Positions 50,715 through 57,818 of a DNA stretch of 64,000 nt are shown here, piece after piece; the first letter of the stretch is position 1, and the number at the start of each line of letters is the position of its first letter. Under the pieces are notes generated by a model. That model saw nothing but the letters and a program-made list of their open reading frames with translations. It was not told where the DNA came from and did not search any database. The DNA is taken from positions 124,001 through 188,000 of the forward strand of contig CAWGFO010000009.1 in NCBI GenBank assembly GCA_963821925.1, written 5' to 3'. The DNA comes from JAOUEA01 sp963821925 (GTDB lineage: Bacteria > Actinomycetota > UBA4738 > HRBIN12). The position numbers and the translations under genes are program-made.

Positions 50715-52313
50715 TCAGGCCAGCTCGACGAGGTCCAGCAGGTCGTCGTCCCAGTGGTCGAGCGTGCCGTCGGGCATCATCAGGACGCGCTGGGGAGCGA
50801 GGGCGCGGACGAACTCCGTGTCGTGGCTGACGATCACCATCGCGCCGGGCCAGTCTTGCAGCGCGAGGGCGATCGCCGTCCGGCTCGGCGGGTCGAGGTT
50901 GTTCGTGGGCTCGTCCAGGAGCAGGAGGTTCTTGCGCCCCGCGACGAGCTGGGCCAGCGCGAGCTTCGTCTTCTCGCCGCCCGACAGGGTGCCCGCATCC
51001 TGGAACGCCATCTCCCCGTGCAGGTCGAACATGCCGAGGAGCCCCCGGAGGGTCTGATCGTCCTCGGCGGACTCCGCCTTCATGTGGTCCAGCAGGTTGA
51101 CCCCGTCGCGGATACCCTCGTGCTCCTGGGCGTAGTAGCCGGGCACCACGCCGTGGCCGAACCGGAAGGTGCCGAGGTCGGCCTCCGTCTGCCCGGTGAG
51201 GATCCGCAGGAGGCTGGTCTTGCCCGCGCCGTTCAGGCCCATGATCAGCAGCCGCTCCCCGCGGCCGACGCTGAACGTGACGTCTTCGAACACGGGTGGC
51301 CCGCCGTACGCCTTCGCGAGATCCTCGGTCACGAGCACGGTCCGCCCGCAGTGCGGGGGCGCGGGGAACCGGAACCGGACGGTCCGCTCGCGGGCGGGTC
51401 CTTCGACCTTCTTCGCCTCGAGCTTGGTGGCCCGCGTGTCGAGCGTCTTGGCCTTGCGCGCCCGCTTCGCCGTCTGGCCGCGCATCGAGTCCGCCAGCGT
51501 CTTCAGGCGCTTGATCTCCTGTTCCTGCCGCTGGGCGAGCGCCGTGAGGCGCACCTCGTCGCGATGCCGGGACTCGCGGTACTGCGAATAGGTGCCGCGA
51601 TACTCCACCACGCCGTCGCGATCCAGGTGCAGGATCCGCGTGATCGAGGCGTCGAGGAGCGCGAGGTCGTGGCTGACCACCATGAGCCCGCCTCGGTACG
51701 TCGCGAGGAACTTCATCAGCCAGAGCTTCGCGTCGGCGTCGAGGTGGTTCGTCGGTTCGTCGAGGAGCAGGAGGTCCGATCCGCCGAAGAGGATCCGGGC
51801 GAGCTCGAGCCGCCGGCGCTCGCCCCCCGAGAGCGCCCCGACGGTCAGGCTCAGGCGGTCCTGGGCCAGCCCGAGCCCGGCCGTGATCGCGCGCGCCTCG
51901 GACTCGGCCTGGTAGCCGCCCTCGTCCCGGTAGCGCTCCTCGGCGCGTGCGAACCGCTGGACGTTCCGATCGGAGTGCGATCCCTCGAGGGCGAGGCGTG
52001 CCTTCTCGACGCGCCGCGCCATCTCGACCAGGTCGCGTGCCGAGAGGATGTACTCGAGCCCGGTACTCGCATCGTCCTCTCGGTGCTGGCGAGGATCCTG
52101 CCGGAGGTACCCGAGCGCGGCGCCGTGGTGTTCGATCGTGCCGCGCAAGGGGGGCGCCTCCCCGGCCAGCACCTTCAGGGTGCTCGTCTTCCCGGCGCCG
52201 TTGCGGCCGACGACCCCGACCTTGTCGCCGGCACGCAGGGAGAAGCTCAGGCCTTCCACGACGGTCTTGCCGCCGGCCTCCACCGCGAGGTCACGGAGCT
52301 CGAGCGTGCTCAT
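50715..52313 (-). CDS. ABC-F family ATPase
   Basis: 532 aa, two ABC domains on one chain and no membrane segments. Walker A GRNGAGKTSTLKVL with signature LSGGERRRLELARILF and Walker B LLLLDEPTNHLD form the first; GLNGAGKTSLLRIL, LSGGEKTKLALAQL and LLLLDEPTNNLD the second. The charged linker (residues ~255-310, QRQEQEIKRLKTLADSMRGQ) is the P-site tRNA interaction motif of ABC-F proteins. It is either a translation factor or an antibiotic ribosome-protection protein. The leader described separately favours induced expression. ATG 52313 overlaps the leader-peptide stop. Confidence 0.93.
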   Translation of the reverse strand: MSTLELRDLAVEAGGKTVVEGLSFSLRAGDKVGVVGRNGAGKTSTLKVLAGEAPPLRGTIEHHGAALGYLRQDPRQHREDDASTGLEYILSARDLVEMARRVEKARLALEGSHSDRNVQRFARAEERYRDEGGYQAESEARAITAGLGLAQDRLSLTVGALSGGERRRLELARILFGGSDLLLLDEPTNHLDADAKLWLMKFLATYRGGLMVVSHDLALLDASITRILHLDRDGVVEYRGTYSQYRESRHRDEVRLTALAQRQEQEIKRLKTLADSMRGQTAKRARKAKTLDTRATKLEAKKVEGPARERTVRFRFPAPPHCGRTVLVTEDLAKAYGGPPVFEDVTFSVGRGERLLIMGLNGAGKTSLLRILTGQTEADLGTFRFGHGVVPGYYAQEHEGIRDGVNLLDHMKAESAEDDQTLRGLLGMFDLHGEMAFQDAGTLSGGEKTKLALAQLVAGRKNLLLLDEPTNNLDPPSRTAIALALQDWPGAMVIVSHDTEFVRALAPQRVLMMPDGTLDHWDDDLLDLVELA

Positions 52314-52363
52314 GCGACATCTCGTCTCGCCGAGGCGGCTGGGGCTGGGAACGAGCGGGACAT
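52310..52363 (-). CDS. 17-residue leader peptide upstream of the ABC-F gene
   Basis: ATG at 52363 reads MSRSFPAPAASARRDVA and stops at TGA 52312-52310, which overlaps the ABC-F ATG (ATGA). AGGAGG at 52452-52447 is 8 nt short of being adjacent only after folding out the loop: in linear sequence a second AGGAGG (52378-52373) lies 9 nt before this ATG. Small size, perfect Shine-Dalgarno site and coupling to the ABC-F start suggest ribosome-mediated control. A coding role is inferred, not shown. Confidence 0.55.
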   Translation of the reverse strand: MSRSFPAPAASARRDVA

Positions 52364-52367
52364 CGGT

Positions 52368-52480
52368 GGGACCTCCTGGAGGGCGGTGCGGGCTACCGGG
52401 GGTGGGCACGCCGACACGGTCCGCGTCGGGGCGGCGCCGTGCGTCGAGGAGGTCCCGCTAGCTCATCTCGGACGAGTCTA
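52368..52480 (-). promoter_or_regulatory. Structured leader of the ABC-F gene with anti-SD/SD stem
   Basis: Bottom strand: -10 TAGACT (52480-52475), then 8 nt later ATG-AGC-TAG (52466-52458), a possible leaderless two-codon ORF. Then GGGACCTCCT (52456-52447), whose exact complement AGGAGGTCCC (52377-52368) contains the Shine-Dalgarno site of the 17-residue leader ORF. Pairing would hide that site. The 69-nt loop contains a smaller stem CCGAC/GTCGG. This is the layout of a translational attenuator. Confidence 0.55.
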
Positions 52481-52523
52481 GCAATCGCGCGTGGCGGGAG
52501 CGACGACATCCCACCTCCGGCCG

Positions 52524-52552
52524 TTGCGCGGACCGAGCGCGGGCCGTAGGGT
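52524..52552 (+). promoter_or_regulatory. Promoter of the GH26-like gene
   Basis: TTGCGC (52524-52529) and TAGGGT (52547-52552) with 17-nt spacing. The start codons GTG 52559 and ATG 52562 follow by 6 and 9 nt, so the mRNA is probably leaderless. It is divergent from the ABC-F leader promoter 45 bp away. Confidence 0.55.
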
Positions 52553-52561
52553 TGCGGTGTG

Positions 52562-53674
52562 ATGGAACGCCGCGAGTTCCTCCGTCGGGCCGCCGCCGTA
52601 TCGGGCGTGGTCGCAACCGCGCGGATGACCGGGCTCGGCCTGACCGACGCGCTGGCCGGGACCCCGACGCGCGACCCGTCGATCGTCGGCTCGTGGGGCG
52701 GGTTGATCGTCCCGCAGACCGGCGCCTACTGGGGCGCCGACGACACGACCCGGGGGTTCACGACCGCGAACGGGATCGAGACCCAGCTCGGACGCCGCAT
52801 GGCGATCCGCAATCGGCGGTACGCGTGGCTCAAGCCGTGCCCGAGCAGTGCGCACACGGCCGATGCCGCCCTCACGAACCCCAAGGTCGTGCCGATGTGC
52901 TCGTTCATGAAGGACAAGCGGTTCCCGGTGAAGACCACGGGTTGGTCGGGCGGGGGCGACGCCTCGACCACAAGCTTCGGTCGAGGCATGGACCGCATCG
53001 CGAACGGGGAGTTCGACGGCTACTGGGCGACGAGCGCGCGAGCCCTGAAGGCGCTGGGCACGCCGGTGATCGTCCGGCTCTGGATGGAGATGAACGGCAA
53101 GCACAACCCCTACAGCTCGATGTGGCAGGGGGGCGTGGGCGTCGGCGAGGCCTCGTTCGTCGCCGCGTGGCGGCGGGTCCACTCGGTGTTCGCCGCGAAC
53201 GGCGCCACGCTCGGGGCCGGTGGGAACTGCATCTTCGTCTTCTGTGCGCAGCGGATGAGCACCTCCGGCTCGTGGAAGGCGTACTGGCCGGGCGACGAGT
53301 ACGTCGACTGGAGCGGGCTCGACCTGTACCGGACGACGTTCCTGAACGGCACCCGGAACCCGAGCGGCGACATGGACACCTACGACTGGGCGGTCGCCCA
53401 CGGGAAGCCGTTCATCGTGTGCGAGGCGGGCTTCGATCAGAACAAGACGGTGCGGACCTCCGAGGGCGCCTTCGACAAGGACGGTTCGAGGTCGGGCCAC
53501 AGCCTGATCCTCGACACCCGCGACAAGGTGAAGGCACACCCGCAGTGCGTCGCGTACGTCCACTGGAACAACATCGGGCCGCTCACGAACGACTTCATCG
53601 ACACGAGCGCCCTGTCGCTCTCCCAGTACAAGGCGTTCGCGAACGATCCGTACTTCGCGATCACGAGGACCTAG
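52562..53674 (+). CDS. Tat-exported glycoside hydrolase, GH26-like
   Basis: 370 aa. The N-terminus ERREFLRRAAAVSGVVA is a twin-arginine signal. The mature domain resembles GH26 beta-mannanase/endoglucanase barrels. The acid/base Glu is in VIVRLWMEMNGKHNPYS and the nucleophile Glu in PFIVCEAGFDQN, with WSGLDLYRTT between them. It ends without a binding module. Probably acts on an extracellular or cell-wall polysaccharide. Assignment to GH26 is by motif only. A hairpin terminator follows. Confidence 0.82.
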   Translation: MERREFLRRAAAVSGVVATARMTGLGLTDALAGTPTRDPSIVGSWGGLIVPQTGAYWGADDTTRGFTTANGIETQLGRRMAIRNRRYAWLKPCPSSAHTADAALTNPKVVPMCSFMKDKRFPVKTTGWSGGGDASTTSFGRGMDRIANGEFDGYWATSARALKALGTPVIVRLWMEMNGKHNPYSSMWQGGVGVGEASFVAAWRRVHSVFAANGATLGAGGNCIFVFCAQRMSTSGSWKAYWPGDEYVDWSGLDLYRTTFLNGTRNPSGDMDTYDWAVAHGKPFIVCEAGFDQNKTVRTSEGAFDKDGSRSGHSLILDTRDKVKAHPQCVAYVHWNNIGPLTNDFIDTSALSLSQYKAFANDPYFAITRT

Positions 53675-53701
53675 CGCCGCGACGCCTCGGCACGACGAAG
53701 A

Positions 53702-53720
53702 GGCCCGGCATGACCGGGCC
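53702..53720. terminator. Hairpin terminator after the GH26-like gene
   Basis: GGCCCGG (53702-53708) and CCGGGCC (53714-53720) enclose CATGA, 27 nt past the stop codon and before the convergent small basic gene. Confidence 0.65.
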
Positions 53721-53747
53721 CCTTCGGGTGTTCGGTGAAGCTCGGTG

Positions 53748-53876
53748 TCAGTGCTTCTTCTTCGAGACCTTCTTGCGGGACATCTTCTTCTGGCTGACGC
53801 GCGCGACAGCCTTGTCGTCGGCGGCGCTCTTCGCCTTGCCCGCCGGCACCTTCGGCGTGACCTTCTTGTCGGCCAT
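53748..53876 (-). CDS. Lys-rich 42-residue basic protein
   Basis: Begins MADKKVTPKVPAGKAKSAAD and ends VSQKKMSRKKVSKKKH, about one third Lys. AGGAGA lies 6 nt before ATG 53876. The frame open to 54017 upstream is not conserved-looking. Composition resembles histone-H1-like tails or ribosome/nucleoid-associated small proteins, so nucleic-acid binding is the natural guess. A hairpin at 53891-53917 lies just before its ribosome-binding site. Confidence 0.6.
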   Translation of the reverse strand: MADKKVTPKVPAGKAKSAADDKAVARVSQKKMSRKKVSKKKH

Positions 53877-54193
53877 CTCGGCTCTCCTTCCGGACCCCTC
53901 GGGGAGCCCCTCGTCCGTAGCTCGAGCCTCGCACGGATCCTCGGGTGCCGCGGTGCCCTGGGTCACCGAACGGTGGTGCTCTCCATCACACGCGGGTCGG
54001 TGACGCGGGTCACGCACCCGAGCGCGCCGATCCGCACGAACCAGACGACGACGGGCGAGTACGACCGCTCTTCCTTCCGGGCGAGAGGCCAGTGGTAGCG
54101 TGACGGGGTCGCGCCTGCGCTCCTCCTGCCGTCGGCAGCGAACGCGATCTCCTTGTCCGAGCGCATCTGATCCGCCGAAGTGGGGAGGTCCAC
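53877..54193. other. Gene-free stretch with 5' leader hairpin
   Basis: CGGAC (53891-53895) and GTCCG (53913-53917) close a hairpin directly upstream of the small basic gene's Shine-Dalgarno site on the bottom strand. TAGCGT at 54096-54101 could be a -10 for the plus-strand SemiSWEET gene with a ~85-nt leader. I see no ORF or RNA gene in the remainder. Confidence 0.35.
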
Positions 54194-54493
54194 GTGAGCG
54201 AAACGTTCCTCGGTGTGTTGGCGGCGGGATACGGCGTCGTGATGGCGCTCTCCCCCGTGATGCAGATCCGCCGGATGGTCTACCTGCGATCGTCCCGTGA
54301 CGTCTCGATCGGCTACCTGACGATCATCGTGATCGGATTCTCGATCTGGATCGCCTACGGGGTCGCGATCAGCAATCTCGCTCTGATCGTTTCCAACTGC
54401 GTCGCGTTCGTCGTGGGCACCGTCACGATCTTCGTTGCGCTGCACTTCAGGTCGGCCGCCCGCGCCCACGCCCAAGAAGCAGATAGCCTATGA
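54194..54493 (+). CDS. SemiSWEET (PQ-loop) small transporter
   Basis: 99 aa with three membrane helices in a single PQ-loop repeat (GVLAAGYGVVMALSPVMQIR with the Pro-Gln-type motif PVMQ, SIGYLTIIVIGFSIWIAYGV, VSNCVAFVVGTVTIFVAL). Such proteins dimerise and move sugars down a gradient. GGGGAGG lies 5 nt before GTG 54194. The substrate is not predictable. Confidence 0.85.
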   Translation: MSETFLGVLAAGYGVVMALSPVMQIRRMVYLRSSRDVSIGYLTIIVIGFSIWIAYGVAISNLALIVSNCVAFVVGTVTIFVALHFRSAARAHAQEADSL

Positions 54494-54515
54494 GCCGACT
54501 TCGGGGGGAGGCGAG

Positions 54516-55244
54516 ATGGGCAAGATGGTGATGGCGATCGTCGTGTGCGGCGGTCTGTTCGCCCTCACGCCCTCCGCGCATGCCGCACGTGCCCACCCCA
54601 CGGACCCTGTGGCGAGCCCGCGGATCGTGTATCCCTACGTCGATGGGGGGCGCCCCGACACCACCACGATCACCTTCAACCGCGTGCCCCATCCGGTGCT
54701 CTCCGTGTACGACCTCTCGGACCACCTCGTGTTCCGGGGATCGATCCGCGGCGAGGCCGACTGGAACCCGCGGGTCGACGGAGACGTGCTCGGCGCCGAC
54801 CTCACCGACGACGCCGGGCGGGTCTTCCGCGTCTGTGTGGATCGTCGGGGCGTGGAGACGATCGGCAACCGCTACTGCACCAAGGTTCGCGTCGTGCACG
54901 TCCAGGCGGACACGCAGGTGTCCCGCAAGCGACTCGGTCGGGTCTTCTACAGCAAGACCGTGGATCATGGATGCGCCGTTCGGCGGCAGGATCTGACCGT
55001 GGTGATCGACTGCGACGCCGGCGCGACCGCGGTGCTCCGCTACGACATGGATCGACCGAGCCTCACGAGCGAGCAGTCGTTCCTGGGCCCCGCCACGTTC
55101 GCGTGGAAAGGGCGGTACTACCACTGGGGCGACGGCATCAGCCTGGAGCGGACGGTCCGCGGCGCCGACGTGACCGCGTCCGGAGGCTTCTCCGGCAAGC
55201 TCAGCTGGGTGAAGAAGATCTGGAGCATACGAACCGAGTACTGA
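54516..55244 (+). CDS. Secreted protein of unknown function
   Basis: 242 aa. A signal peptide (MAIVVCGGLFALTPSAHA) is followed by a beta-rich mature region with four cysteines (RVCVDRR, NRYCTKV, DHGCAVR, VIDCDAG) likely to form two disulfides. GGGGAGGCGAG precedes ATG 54516. It is 22 nt after the SemiSWEET gene and may be co-transcribed. I do not recognise a family. Confidence 0.7.
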   Translation: MGKMVMAIVVCGGLFALTPSAHAARAHPTDPVASPRIVYPYVDGGRPDTTTITFNRVPHPVLSVYDLSDHLVFRGSIRGEADWNPRVDGDVLGADLTDDAGRVFRVCVDRRGVETIGNRYCTKVRVVHVQADTQVSRKRLGRVFYSKTVDHGCAVRRQDLTVVIDCDAGATAVLRYDMDRPSLTSEQSFLGPATFAWKGRYYHWGDGISLERTVRGADVTASGGFSGKLSWVKKIWSIRTEY

Positions 55245-55321
55245 GGGATCGTTCATGGCGGCGAGTGCCGTCCTCGGCGTTTAGCGCCCTTACCTGCGGG
55301 AACGCTCCCGAGCTAGTGGGG

Positions 55322-55420
55322 GTCGTGGCGGCCCATATTCCGTGGGCTTCCGGACGGGATGGGGGAATGGCCGCCACCTCTCCCCCACCATCGGGCACCC
55401 GAGCGTCGCGTCGCATCCGG
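55322..55420 (+). repeat. Diverged duplicate, copy 1 of 2
   Basis: Top-strand text starting GTCGTGGCGGCCCATATTCC and including CTTCCGGACGGGA is a degenerate match to 56963-57070. It lies in the 328-nt gene-free gap 55245-55572. No intact ORF spans it. Confidence 0.45.
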
Positions 55421-55480
55421 TCACCCGAAGAACTCACAGATCGTCTCGTAGGTGGTCGATCCCAGCGTCGTGGTCCCGTT
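55421..55480 (-). pseudogene. Fragment of a small HTH protein (ICEFFG family)
   Basis: The bottom strand reads ENGTTTLGSTTYETICEFFG then TGA (55423-55421), matching the C-terminal half (EDGERPPNSIEYEAICEFFG) of the gene at 57549-57773. The N-terminal helix-turn-helix is missing or unreadable. Confidence 0.5.
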
Positions 55481-55572
55481 CTCTCAGCAGACCCTCAGGA
55501 CCCCTGGCAAACCGGCTGACCCGTTCGCCGGTAATACCCGATGAGGATGTCACGTGCGCAAGGAGGTGAACG

Positions 55573-55713
55573 ATGGCACAGAAATGGTCCGGCTATGGTG
55601 GGAGATGGAAGAAGTGGCTGGCGATCTACCTAGCGGTCGGCGCGGCAGCTTACTTCGGCGTCTACCTCTTGTTCTTCCACCACGGAGGCGGTGGGGGCGG
55701 CTTCGGCTACTGA
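55573..55713 (+). CDS. 46-residue single-pass membrane protein with Gly-rich tail
   Basis: Found from an ideal ribosome-binding site, AAGGAGGTGA, 3-4 nt before ATG 55573. It reads MAQKWSGYGGRWKKWLAIYL, continues with a hydrophobic helix (AVGAAAYFGVYLLFF) and ends HHGGGGGGFGY. One membrane helix with a basic side and a His/Gly-rich end. No family recognised. The quality of the start region and clean hydrophobic segment make it a credible gene. Confidence 0.65.
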   Translation: MAQKWSGYGGRWKKWLAIYLAVGAAAYFGVYLLFFHHGGGGGGFGY

Positions 55714-55763
55714 CCACATCGACCAACACCTTGTAGCGCGGGGTGGGACCGCGGCCCGCCCCG

Positions 55764-55970
55764 TTAGCAGGGTGAACGGATCCCTACGCTTTCCGACCCT
55801 CGGGCATCAGGCCACCCGAAGAACTCGCAGATCGGCTCGTACTGGTCGGCGTCGGGAGGCGGCTGGCTCGATCGCCACGTACTCCCGGCGCGTGATCCCA
55901 GCCGCCACCCGGCCTCGCCGACGCCTATGGCCCACCGCTCACGGTCTCGTCGGAGCATGTCGGGGCGCAT
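55764..55970 (-). pseudogene. Decayed copy of the small HTH gene (ICEFFG family)
   Basis: The reading frame retains the start of the helix-turn-helix (VGEAGWRLG) and the end (YEPICEFFGWPDA). Between them the residues equivalent to ITRR-x-x-VAIEDGE are readable only in another frame, after a missing base near CTGGG, with a compensating shift later. It is about 70-75% identical by eye to 57580-57740. No intact product is expected. It lies in the gene-poor stretch 55714-56172, where I see nothing else. Confidence 0.55.
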
Positions 55971-56172
55971 CGCCTTGATCCGAGACTGTCGGCGGTGAGG
56001 TCTCGGTCGGCTTGATCACCCTGTCCGCAGTCCAGTTGAGGGCACCCGACGTGCAGAGCTGCGGATCTTGTCCGACCCCCGGCGCTGAACTCCACCACCG
56101 ATGGGTGTCTGCCCGGCGTGGCGGGGTGCCAGTCGCGTGCGCACCCCGCCACCGACATCGGTCATCTGCGAG

Positions 56173-56472
56173 TCAACACCCTCCTGCCATGATCTCCGCT
56201 CCCTGAAGGTTGTGCAGACCAGGGGCGACCGGCCCGATCCCGGTCGGCGTGATGAAGTGGAGGTTGTTGTGGAACTGGTTGAAGGCCGACTGCAGGTTCG
56301 GGTTGTCGCAGACACGTGGTCCGACCTGGACCAGCGTCCCTTGGCTCGTCCTGATGTAGTGGCGGTGCGGCCCCACGTTCCCGAGGCTCGGGTCAGCGAA
56401 GCTCGTGGCGGCGACGCTCAGCGCGAACAGGATCGCGGACAGGACGAACATCATCTTCGCCATGTTTCGCAC
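56173..56472 (-). CDS. Small secreted His-rich protein
   Basis: 99 aa. Signal peptide (AKMMFVLSAILFALSVAATS) followed by a mature domain NVGPHRHYIRTSQGTLVQVG, RVCDNPNLQSAFNQFHNNLH, ending EIMAGGC. Two Cys and a cluster of His/Asn suggest a small disulfide-stabilised or metal-binding protein. GTG 56472 is chosen because GAGAGGGG lies 8 nt upstream. It follows the frameshifted gene at 56487-56722 by 14 nt. Confidence 0.62.
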   Translation of the reverse strand: MRNMAKMMFVLSAILFALSVAATSFADPSLGNVGPHRHYIRTSQGTLVQVGPRVCDNPNLQSAFNQFHNNLHFITPTGIGPVAPGLHNLQGAEIMAGGC

Positions 56473-56486
56473 GATTCGTACCCCTC

Positions 56487-56722
56487 TCACTCCAACCGCG
56501 ATGTCACGCGGTGGCGGTCCTCACCCATCCTCACGATCTCGCAGGGGTGCAACCGAAGCGTCCGGTCGTGCACCTTGGGCGATGTAACAGCCCCGATCCT
56601 CAGCTGCTTGGTGCCGACGCTTCCAGCTGGCAAGGACGTGGCGGCATACCCCACACCACCAAGGCAAGCACGAGCGCGAGCGTGGAGGCCACGTTGGCAT
56701 AGGTCAGATGCAGACGACGCAC
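56487..56722 (-). pseudogene. Frameshifted YANV-type surface-protein N-terminus
   Basis: GTG 56722, after GGGGAGGAGAG, reads VRRLHLTYANVASTLALVLA. After one missing G the next frame continues GYAATSLPAGSVGTKQLRIG and AVTSPKVHDRTL to TGA 56489-56487. Actinobacterial secreted proteins often start YANVVATLALFLALGG...NSVGTKQLKNGAVT, so the shift falls exactly inside the conserved ALGG. TAATCT (56759-56754) is a possible -10. A one-base deletion has inactivated it, or the base is a sequencing error. Confidence 0.65.
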
Positions 56723-56962
56723 GGTATCTCTCCTCCCCAGCGAGTGAGGTCCTAGATTAGGGACTTACCTGTTCCATGAGTAGTCTCAGACGGGCCCACG
56801 GCCCCGCGAGCGAAGGCGCTAGCGGTCGCTCAGTCATTCGTGAGCTCGAGCATCCACGCGTAGATGTCGTGGCCGGTCGTGGTGCGCGTCGGGGTTGACC
56901 GTGAGCTTCATCTCAACTGACTCGGCTTCGTCGCACGCTGGGATCTGTTCCATCGGTCCCTC

Positions 56963-57070
56963 GTCGCGGCGGCCCACATCCCCGGCTTCCGGACGGGACG
57001 GGAGAATGCTTGGGAGAACGGCGGCAGCCACTCCCCCGTCACCTACTCGAGCGTCGCCTCCGGCCACGCC
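56963..57070 (+). repeat. Diverged duplicate, copy 2 of 2
   Basis: GTCGCGGCGGCCCACATCCC and CTTCCGGACGGGACGGGAGA align with 55322-55420. One top-strand frame reads VAAAHIPGFRTGRENAWENG through SQISPWIFRVHL with no start codon, perhaps the remains of a secreted protein. The 468-nt gap 56723-57190 holds nothing else I can support. Confidence 0.4.
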
Positions 57071-57190
57071 AACTCGCAGATCAGCCCCTGGATCTTCCGC
57101 GTTCACCTGACGACCTTGGGGCCATCCGACCCCAACGATCCCGGTATCCGGCTGACAGCCTTGAGAGAGAGACATGGGGGAGGTGGAGCT

Positions 57191-57571
57191 ATGTCCAAGC
57201 TCTTACGCATCATCGCTATCTCTCTGTTGGTCTTCTCGTTCGCCGTGCCTGCTGCTCGGGCGGATGGAGCGGAGGTCACTAAGACCGGCCACGGCACGAT
57301 GGGGTCGTACTGGAAGCTCGAGCTCGATCGTGAGTATCGGATCCAGATCGACTTCGAGGTGGACTCGATCGCGGCACGTGCGGGTCACACCTGGCGGATC
57401 GCGATGCGGCACGACGGGGCGTTGTTCTTCACGGGCACCCGTCGAGCGGATCACGAAGGCGAGTTCGACGTCGAGCGTTCGGTGGCGAACTTCGCGGGAG
57501 CCGACACGATCAGGGTGCGAGCGGTAGATCAGCGCAACGGCGAGGTCATCACGGCCGTCGCGTCGATCTGA
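57191..57571 (+). CDS. Small secreted beta-rich protein (paralogue of 48610-48969)
   Basis: 126 aa. A signal peptide (LLRIIAISLLVFSFAVPAARA) precedes a strand-rich domain (YRIQIDFEVDSIAARAGHTW, RIAMRHDGALFFTGTRRAD, ADTIRVRAVDQRNGEVITAV). The spacing of RIQ-x-x-F, W-R-x-x-M and D-x-I matches the protein at 48610-48969, though this one has no Cys. GGGGGAGG is 7 nt before ATG 57191. Its 3' end overlaps the convergent HTH gene. Confidence 0.7.
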   Translation: MSKLLRIIAISLLVFSFAVPAARADGAEVTKTGHGTMGSYWKLELDREYRIQIDFEVDSIAARAGHTWRIAMRHDGALFFTGTRRADHEGEFDVERSVANFAGADTIRVRAVDQRNGEVITAVASI

Positions 57572-57773
57572 GACTCACGTCCCCTCGTCGTGCGTCCGGC
57601 CACCCGAAGAACTCGCAGATCGCCTCGTACTCGATCGAGTTCGGTGGCCGCTCGCCGTCCTCGATCGCGACGTGGGCGCGGCGCGTGATCCCGAGCCGCC
57701 AGCCTGCCTCGCCGACGCTCATGCCCCACCGCATAAGGTCGCGCTTGGGCATTACATAGAGCAGGCGCACCAT
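57549..57773 (-). CDS. Small XRE-like helix-turn-helix protein (intact ICEFFG copy)
   Basis: 74 aa. The core DLMRWGMSVGEAGWRLGITR, HVAIEDGERPPNSIEYEAIC, EFFGWPDA has the two-helix pattern of Xre/Cro DNA-binding domains (GEAGWRLGITRRAHVAIEDG). The rest beyond FGWPDA is probably unconserved. The start could be ATG 57773 or ATG 57752; neither has a good ribosome-binding site. Two decayed copies lie at 55421-55480 and 55764-55970. It overlaps the secreted-protein gene by 23 nt tail to tail. Confidence 0.55.
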   Translation of the reverse strand: MVRLLYVMPKRDLMRWGMSVGEAGWRLGITRRAHVAIEDGERPPNSIEYEAICEFFGWPDARRGDVSLRSTRRP

Positions 57774-57818
57774 GGGCCACCGATCCGGTCATTGACGGTG
57801 CAGGCGGTCTGGTAGGAA

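Noticed and set aside
56834..57175. 113-codon minus-strand ORF
   Set aside because: No ribosome-binding site, no recognisable domain, and it lies across the diverged duplication.
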